Of a DNA stretch of 64,000 nt, positions 57,110 through 64,000 are shown piece by piece. Below the pieces are notes generated by a model, which worked only from the letters and a program-made list of their open reading frames with translations, was not told where the DNA came from and made no database searches. The DNA comes from Lepeophtheirus salmonis. Lineage: Eukaryota; Arthropoda; Copepoda; Siphonostomatoida; Caligidae. Numbering within the stretch: position 1 is the stretch's first letter; each line of letters opens with the position of its first letter. A program made the translations under genes and the position numbers. The stretch is from positions 16,779,041 to 16,843,040 of the forward strand of contig NC_052137.2 in NCBI RefSeq assembly GCF_016086655.4, written 5' to 3'.

Positions 57110-58270
57110 GAGCACTAGAAGAAGGCAGGAGCGAGGCATATGGTAGACCTGAATTGAGACCCTTGTTAATATCAGCTGCCTGTTTTATGATTTTGAAGAG
57201 AGAAAATGAAATACTACTTAAAATTATAATGTATTATTATGTACTTATAATTATATATAAATTCATATATATTAACTTTATTGTGCATTTTAAAATCAAT
57301 TTATACCAAGGATAGGTAACAAGTCTTCTTTTAGAAGGAGATGTTAACACACACACGACTTATTAAATAATGAACAAAATAGAAGAAACAGCACACGGAT
57401 CAAACGTTTTTCCTTTTTTAATCGCTATACTTAGTCTTTTCTTTACACACATTCCCTCGTTACTTATAAATAACCCTTTGAAACTCTTGAAATGGCCTGC
57501 AATCAACAAAGTTTCGTCTTAAAAACAATTTAGTGTTTTTGAAAAGATATGTGCCTCATTTACTTTTACTATTAAAAGGCTTAATTTACTATATTAAGTT
57601 TCTAATTGCAGTATATTTTTGCCCTTTTGAATAGCCTTCGATTAAAAATAAAGGAAGAGTTTTAAAATGCATGTTTTTGTCAAAACGAAGACGATTTTAT
57701 GTTTAAATAATTGGTCAAGTATAATTAAAAGTGAATTTATATTACTATCATTGAAAGTGGTTATAAACCACTTATTTTCACATGCGGGAGTGAATCCTCC
57801 AATATGTTTGGAGCTATAGATAAATAAGTTTCGAACTATTGGTCTCTAAAGCTATTGAGATGGTTATGATTCGTCTCCATCCTTTATTTCAGGAATTTTC
57901 GCTGTTTCTGATAATAATAACTCTCATTGGCCCTCTTTGGATAATAATTTTATGTGTTTCTCTTTGGTCAAATTTTCCCCCCTTGCAATTTTCGTAGTAC
58001 TGTTAGTAATACAATATATGGTACTTCTGAATTGAGCCCCTTTTAATATTAGCCATATGCTATATGATTTTGGGAAGATAAAATTAATTACTGTTATAAA
58101 TAGATGTAATTATATCTACATATAAAATGGCATTCATCCAGCAAAATTATTATATTTAAATTTTAGTTATATCCGGGTTTGACTGTATATTTATCTTATT
58201 TTGCATTATTAAAACAATTTGCACCAAAGTTATGGAGAATGATTACTTCAGAGAGAGAAGTAAACACCAC
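57110..58270. repeat. Diverged direct repeat, units about 890 bp apart
   Basis: 57138-57330 and 58018-58225 share ordered blocks: ATATGGTAGACCTGAATTGAG versus ATATGGTACTTCTGAATTGAG, TAATATCAGC versus TAATATTAGC, TGATTTTGAAGA versus TGATTTTGGGAAGA, AATCAATTTATACCAAG versus AAACAATTTGCACCAAAG. Non-coding. Confidence 0.55.
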
Positions 58271-58339
58271 AACCACCCTCTATGAAAAAAAATATTATGC
58301 CCCAGTATGTTTTAAAAACCTGAAAATGAACGTAGTCGC

Positions 58340-58880
58340 CCTAACAGTTTGAAGAATTTTTTATAGAGGAGCAGTTTAGGTGTCATGACGCTTTATGATA
58401 TTTGCTGCGATCCGCTATGATATTATTGAAATAAATACAAACCCCACTATATATCTAGCAAAATACTATTGTCAGGAATTAATCCGATGTCCATCCTCAA
58501 TTCAGCAAGGATTAACACTTATAATTCCTCTACAGTGTTGCTAGAACCATAGGTTCCTTGTATTCAAAATTTTACAATCATAATTTTTGAAGAAAGCTTC
58601 AAACTTAGTATCTTCAGAAAAAAATTTGTTTTCAAATTTGGAATTTATAAGAAAACATCGCCCCCTCCCCTCCCCCAGAAAAAAAGAAAGATCCTATGGG
58701 TTTTTCTCATGACGTCACCATTATATAATTTGCCCTCCCACTTGCATATTCATTTCGACGCTGGTGCTTTGCGTCATTCATGAGGAAACACATGATAGTT
58801 TATCCGTATAATGTGTTCTCTCCTCAAGAATGAAATAATAATGAGAACAGCTATATAATTTTATAAACTTATATTCAGGG
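58340..58880. repeat. Dispersed repeat family R2, copy 3
   Basis: GAGGAGCAGTTTAGGTGTCATG (58377) to GATGTCCATCCTCAATTC (58487) follows 27965-28095. TGTTCTCTCCTCAAGAATGAAATAATAATGA (58814-58844) follows 28201-28232. The 3' part seen in the other two copies is absent. Confidence 0.55.
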
Positions 58881-59239
58881 TAGCAATTACAAAGACCCGG
58901 GCCCTCGTCCATTATAATTCATCAAAGAGTACACACAACAGCCTTCACCCTTTTATCATTTTTAAATTTAGTTTTTTTCATTACTAAAATGACATTCTTA
59001 CATATTTGCATCTGCCTTTAACATTAGTGAACAAATGGGACTCTTTTATCAAAATCTAAAATACTGGTTGTTTAAATTAGTATTGTTAAAGATAGACTAT
59101 TTCTAAATTAATCTTTTATTTATTTAAAAGTCTGTTTTTGGAGTTATATCATATAGATTCTAAAACGGCCAGACAGATAAATCGGAATTTTTAGTAAGAT
59201 AAACGTATAAAATAATCAAGTATGTTTCTATCACGTCTT

Positions 59240-59720
59240 CTAGAAAAAAATGGCTCTGCTATCGAATGGCAAACTCATCTATTTTCACCGATAAATCTAA
59301 GGGGGATGAAGAGAAGAGGATGTGCTCCTTTTGCAATTCAGCTATCGAAACCTCGAGGCATATATTTCATGATTGCCAAAGAGTGTCTCACATTGTAGCT
59401 TTGGCCTCTGTGTTGCTTCAAGGAGCACATGGGGCTCCAATCTCATTAGATGAGTTGCTGGTAATGTCTTCTCCCTGTCATAAAAACAAATTTAAACGAG
59501 AAACAGTTATAATTAAAGTTTTATTAGTCCTTTACACGGCCAGTTCTTGCAATTCCAACAGACCCATGGGTTGAATAAATTCATAGGGAAGTCAATCTCC
59601 ATTTCAGACGCTCTTAGGAAAGACGTCTCTCGCAGAGTTCGTATAAAGCTTAAAGTAAGACAAGGGGGTTCTCTAGAGATTCGGGATGGATGTTCTTTGT
59701 TATTATTGTATTAAATAAAT
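59240..59720 (+). pseudogene. Non-LTR retrotransposon 3' fragment
   Basis: The 102-codon frame at 59266-59574 includes MCSFCNSAIETSRHIFHDCQ, a C-x2-C-x7-H-x4-C zinc-finger as found after the reverse transcriptase of some LINE ORF2 proteins, followed by a helical stretch (SHIVALASVLLQG). With a shift it continues into ISDALRKDVSRRVRIKLKV (59610-59660). No reverse transcriptase remains, which fits the usual 5' truncation of LINEs. Clade unresolved. Confidence 0.5.
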
Positions 59721-59956
59721 GAACAGGATTCCTGCGTCGTGACGTCAACGTTAATCAATATTACGTCATATATGTAGTCTATGCATACTGAATGATTTAT
59801 TGGAGAGAAGGCAAATAATGAGCTAGGATACTTCTAATTTATTGTAACTATGTCCCGGTTTTTTAGTTTGAATTTTCAATAATGTGATAATTACGATCTT
59901 CGACTGAATAAATCAGTATTCAATTTCTCTATATCTATATAAAAAGTATGTTCTTA

Positions 59957-60200
59957 TTTTTTTTTTTTTTTTTTTTTTGGTGGGGTGGGAGGGGGACTCC
60001 TACATCATTAAGAGGTTAGACCGAAATAAAACCACATTTCCCTTATCTCTTTTTATATATCTCTCCAATTTTCTCGTCTCCAACTGTCTCTTTCTACATC
60101 CATCTCTCAGTCTCTTTTCATTTACCTTTATTCTTTGTTTCTATTCCCTTCAATTCAACCCTTCAACGCAGGCACCCTCTGGTAGTAAATAATATTCTAA
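59957..60200. repeat. Poly(T) tract and pyrimidine-rich region
   Basis: A T run of more than 20 bases is followed by GGTGGGGTGGGAGGGGG, and from 60045 to 60180 the plus strand is strongly C/T-rich. The 71-codon frame here is a by-product. Confidence 0.5.
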
Positions 60201-60456
60201 CACGACGATTATAATTACAAAATAAGACACATCTTCCACTCACCTTCTATCTGCCTTTTACATATTTATCGTTAAGATTGATAGATTTATGTGGTATAAT
60301 AAATATTTATTGATATTATAGCACAGAATACACTAACAAGGACTGAAACAATAAAAATGAACAAATACGCTAGTCGTCATAACAAAAATAGCGTGTACTA
60401 AATAAATCATTTTTCGAGATTTAGATATTTTGAAAACTTTTCGGTATGATAATTTG

Positions 60457-61331
60457 CAGGGTTTGGAAGCAAAAGTGACTGTTACTAAATGCTAATGATG
60501 GAATTAAAATAGAGAGGTTTTGTGATTGTTTCCTGCATCTTCCGAATCTCCTGTCCTTTTTGCATAATTAAACAATAATAAACATTTCTCAAACCTTTCA
60601 TCATGATTGTGCAAGAAGCAAAAAAGCAGAGGATCTCAGACTTTCTGGATGCCAAAATTGAGGTGGCAGAGATTATGGACATTGTGAAGTGCTCCAGGAG
60701 CCTCATTTTCAAGGGGGTCAAGATGAATAAGAATGAAAAAGACCTCTCAAAGAAAGAAGGAAGTGAGGACACAACTTGAAAAGGGATTCTGAGTTTCAGG
60801 GGACCTGAAGAAGAAGATCAAGGAGTACCACATAAAATCCATGAATCATCTCTCTAACGAGTTTGACGTGTACGAGGGGACAATCAGGAGGGCTGCGAAG
60901 GAGAACTTAGGATTGTCCTCTTACACAAGGACCCCATGCCAGCTGTTGATGGGCACTCTGAAGGAAATGAGACTGCAGTGGTGCAAGAAAGTTCGTGCGT
61001 GGATCAAGGCAAATTGGATTTTGCTGTTTGGGGCACTTTGGAGAGGGAGACTAACTGGACATCGCACCCGATAGTGGACTCCCTAAAAACTGCTATTGTG
61101 AAGTAGCGGAACAACTTGTCTGAGAAGTGCATCGTCAACTCCTACGGCGGCTTTCCGCGGCCGTGTGGGGTTTGTGATTGCAGCTGAAGATGGCATATTG
61201 AGTGAACAGGTTCACAATGGTCGTGTCTCAATGTTTTGTTAAAAAAATTCGGAATTATTGATCAAAAAAATAAAATTATTTACATTTTTCTAAAATCAGT
61301 CATTTAGTCAACGATTTGCTTCTGAACCCTG
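60457..61331 (+). mobile_element. Mariner-like element, internally deleted, with TIRs
   Basis: The ends are inverted: CAGGGTTTGGAAGCAAAAG (60457) and the inverse of CAGGGTTCAGAAGCAAATC (ending 61331). The plus strand has an N-terminal part: KKQRISDFLDAKIEVAEIMD and CSRSLIFKGVKM (60620-60730), SMNHLSNEFDVYEGTIRRAA then KENLGLSSYTR (60835-60930). It then jumps to the C-terminal part LDFAVWGTLERETNWTSHP (61015-61070), SLKTAIVK, and a worn RRVGFV-like end. The first two catalytic Asp blocks are gone. Confidence 0.75.
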
Positions 61332-61439
61332 GATAGTTGATAAAAATTTGTGACAATTAAAAAATATTAAAAAAAACTGGGAATACAACAATAATTTGAA
61401 TGGGCCCTCGGTAGAGTGCAAAACCTCTCCCTAAAATCA

Positions 61440-61750
61440 AATTGAGTTAAGTATCTCAATTTTTTCAAAAGTTATGATCCATTATTCATTTTGTGTTACC
61501 TTGACCTTTGACCTCGGCCTCTCAAAATTGAATGGAATCTTCGTCTCTAGTTTGTTAAAAATTTATTTGTAACTTTTGAGGTAGTCCTGGTGACAAACCG
61601 TCTTTTCTGTAACAAAATTTTTAATTAATACAAAAAGCATTTCTCCATAAATAATATTTGTTTTGTGAAAGTAACTATGACCAAATTTGCTTTCCTCTTT
61701 GATAGAATATTATTAAGTCTTCCATATCCATTTGCTGAGTACTAGTTGGA
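61440..61750. repeat. Repeat family R4 (TGACCTTTGACCT), copy 2
   Basis: TTACCTTGACCTTTGACCTC then GGCCTCTCAAAATTGAATGG (61497-61536). The 3' part (61673-61750: AACTATGACCAAATTTGC, TATTAAGTCTTCC, TTTGCTGAGTACTAG) is inverse to 18097-18168. From memory, TTGACCTTTGACCT next to CTCAAAAT is common in repeats of marine invertebrates. Confidence 0.5.
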
Positions 61751-62980
61751 GCAGATACAGTATGGTCTGAAAAATCCCGGGCTTAACAAATAAAGAAAGT
61801 TTTTTGTTCAAAATTGGCATTTTCTTTCTTTCTTTCCTTTATAACACTTTTCAAGCTATTGCTTAGCTGGAACCATTTTTTCTCATCAAGAAGGAGTGTA
61901 AAATTAAAGGCAAAAAAAAGTTTTTGATCCATTGTTTTGAAAATAACAAAAGTAACGTCGCTCTAACTCACAAACTAAAGCACAAATTGTTATGAATTTT
62001 TGACAGTTGTCTTTTGAGGCTCAATACGAACTGAAAGAAAAAGGGGAATTTAAAAAATGACGCCATCTTTGTGTGAAGCCCGGTACTTCTGAGGCCATGT
62101 GTTTTCTTAATTTATGAAATGAATGTCTTCAATGAAATTGCTTACAAATAAAATTACTATATATAATATTTCTGATGATACAGAGAGACATCCAATACGG
62201 GGTTCGATGCCAAAATTACCAAATGCCAATAATTTGCAATTCTAATGTAATTTAGTCAAAAATAAAATTATTATAAAGTTATTAAAACACCAAGAGCTCA
62301 ACATGACCGATTTTACCTTTTTTTTTTTTTTGAAAGGGTTTCTTCAGTCCTTGGCATAAGGTCTTAAATATAAAAAAAATAGTGGAAGACGTAGAGGAAG
62401 TGTGGGTCTACAACTATATTTTATAGGCTATATGAATACAACTGCATATTTCTACTACAAAATTTTGTTCAAAAAAGCTTAATAAAAAATCGGTGCTAGA
62501 AAAATTATATAATAAATAGCTAGGGGCCTTTTTAAAATTGGGATTACTAAAAACCACCACTAATTTATCCTATACCATCCCATACTACCCCCAGAACAAT
62601 GGCCAATCCAAAGGCAGAGAGTTTTCAATCATGTTTTAAGAGACCCTAAACTATTTATTTCTCCTCCCACCCTCCTTTTCCTTTATACTTGAATACTATT
62701 AGTCATACTTGAAGGTACTTCCTTGGGGTTAAAAAAACATATATTTTACGTATTTGTCATGAATAATATTAAGCAAATTCATAATATGTCAATATTCATC
62801 ATGAAGTTTGAACAAAATACAGACAATTTTCCTAATTTGCAGTTTCCCACGAGGGTAATCTTCCACGGGTAATTTTCTCCAAGGCAGTTTTCCGTGCACG
62901 AGTGAAACCGCTCTTAAAAATGGTACATCAACTCATCCATTCTTAGTACATTCAAGGGGTTAAGTATGTACAATGTACAG
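61751..62980. other. AT-rich intergenic sequence with R6 copy
   Basis: 61800-61930 is the second copy of R6 (see 31490). The remainder shows no gene. Confidence 0.4.
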
Positions 62981-62989
62981 TGTCTACCA

Positions 62990-63380
62990 ACAAACTTCAA
63001 CTTTTTTGATCTTTCTACTTTCAATTAATATGAAATGGTTGATTTTTATATCTATTCAAAAAATAACAACTGGACAGCGGATACAATCATTGATAATATA
63101 TCTCACTCAATGAAACCTCTACTACTCTCAATAAAGGCCTCGATTCCGGATCTTGTGCAGTTCCTGTAAACTATAGCCCTATCTAAATATTTGCATTCCA
63201 GGACGATAGCGTCGATCAGGGACTTCTTGGTGGTGTGAGTACTTCTGTTGACCTTTGATTCATGTTATCTCCAGACAAAATAGTCCATTAGTCGTGTAAG
63301 GTAGGATACCAAGTATACTTGGACACCCAATTGTATTATTGCTCCTAGGGTTCTTGGTCTCCCCAGGGCCTTCTCAACTC
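62990..63380 (-). pseudogene. Mariner/maT transposase C-terminal relic
   Basis: On the minus strand a frame from about 63370 to 63080 reads QLGVQVYLVSYLTRLMDYFV (third-Asp block, P-L-D-Y replaced by L-M-D-Y), HESKVNRSTHTTKKSLIDAI and LDRAIVYRNCTRSGIEAFIE then SSRGFIE, the usual C-terminal order. One stop interrupts. The rest of the element is missing. Confidence 0.65.
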
Positions 63381-63518
63381 ATTCTTACTAATATCCTCAT
63401 GATGGTTCAACAAAATCATCACTACAACACCCCTACTTTCTGTACTCATTCAAGGAGTCCTTCTACGCATATTTTCTGCTGGTTTTAAGCTATACACTTT
63501 TTATTTTCTCGTACAAAA

Positions 63519-63790
63519 GAATTTCGAAGAGGCCGAAGAGGAATTCAACGTAGATGAAAAAGAATACAACGATTTCGTCAACAATCGAACTGCTATTGAA
63601 GGTCAACATAACTTTACGAGTAATTCAACATCCTATATGGTTCGGAGCATCATCTTTACGATACTCGCCTCTATTTTACTCATATGGCTTATTTCAATGG
63701 GGATTCCGAGTATGCAAAAAGACGGGTTTATATTTTGTAATGTAGATGGCTTCCTTTATGAATATGTGGAGTATCCTCAGGATACCTGAT
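63519..63790 (+). CDS. Candidate exon of an unrecognised membrane protein
   Basis: The plus frame that ends with TGA near 63789 is open from about 63395, but the protein-like part starts near 63519: KNFEEAEEEFNVDEKEYNDF (acidic), an NFT/NST pair of glycosylation sequons, a hydrophobic helix (SIIFTILASILLIWLISMGI) and FIFCNVDGFLYEY. Composition is far from chance AT frames. The 5' boundary is uncertain: the only nearby AG (ACAAAAG, 63518) is a weak acceptor, and a Met occurs only just before the helix. The 3' end may be the in-frame stop, or a donor (for example GTATGC or GTAATG) joining in phase 1 to the exon at 63912. Family unknown. The ORF in the other frame at 63554-63745 is a shadow. Confidence 0.4.
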
Positions 63791-63911
63791 TGCAGTATAT
63801 TACCCATAAAATACATATTATGTGTAGTGTGGCTTTTACTTCCTCAATTATGAACAATAAGTAGAATCATGCAAGAATATAGCATAATGTTCCATTAACG
63901 TCATCTTGTAG

Positions 63912-64000
63912 ATAAAGACACCACCGCTCTTTTAAGGGAGTTAAATTGGATACATTTCAAAAACATGGGGTATGAAACTCTTATTGGATCTTCTCCCCAC
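63912..64000 (+). CDS. Partial exon running off the right edge
   Basis: After CATCTTGTAG (acceptor-like) the plus strand is open to the window end: DKDTTALLRELNWIHFKNMG then YETLIGSSPH (the first D codon straddles the splice site). Codons look ordinary for a host protein, and the other two frames contain stops. The frame needs one base from the previous exon. It may belong with 63519-63790. No family recognised from this short piece. Confidence 0.45.

Noticed and set aside
62195..62215. GGGGTTCGATGCC, resembling a tRNA B-box
   Set aside because: No matching A-box, acceptor stem or cloverleaf could be found around it.

Overview
The window is eukaryotic nuclear DNA: very AT-rich (my impression, not counted), with long non-coding stretches, spliced coding sequence, poly(A/T) tracts and a heavy load of decayed DNA transposons. 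Many relics are of the mariner/maT/Tc1 group. Two others have terminal sequences that I recognise, from memory, as those of Tc1-like elements of salmonid fish. Together this suggests an arthropod, most likely a caligid copepod (sea louse). That assignment is inference. I see no prokaryotic genes, rRNA, tRNA or CRISPR.

Real host genes are sparse. The best supported is a plus-strand two-coding-exon gene: exon 1 at 37285-37491 and exon 2 at 55137-55883, joined in phase 0 across an intron of about 17.6 kb. The 317-residue product has a signal sequence, two six-cysteine EB-like modules, one transmembrane helix and a Gly/Pro/Ser-rich cytoplasmic tail. A second plus-strand gene seems to enter the right edge (exon from 63912 off the end, perhaps also 63519-63790). 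A small terminal exon may lie on the minus strand at 12600-12804.

Layout. 1-12.4 kb: mariner, hAT and MITE relics, including one nearly intact maT-like element with matching terminal inverted repeats at 8681-9895. 12.4-37 kb: dispersed repeats, Tc1 and mariner relics, AT-rich arrays. 37.1-56.1 kb: the EB-module gene, whose intron holds a hAT MITE with a perfect 8-bp target duplication, a second salmonid-like Tc1 relic, several mariner relics, a mariner derivative that keeps only an open DNA-binding ORF, and a piggyBac fragment. 56-64 kb: diverged duplicated repeats, a LINE 3' fragment, two more mariner relics, then the right-edge exon(s).

Recurring themes are (1) mariner copies that keep the two ends but have lost the catalytic middle, (2) a repeat family with phased A/T arrays and a GC-rich end carrying GTGGACGCC, and (3) repeat families shared among distant parts of the window. 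All repeat and homology statements come from reading by eye; no alignment or database search was run.
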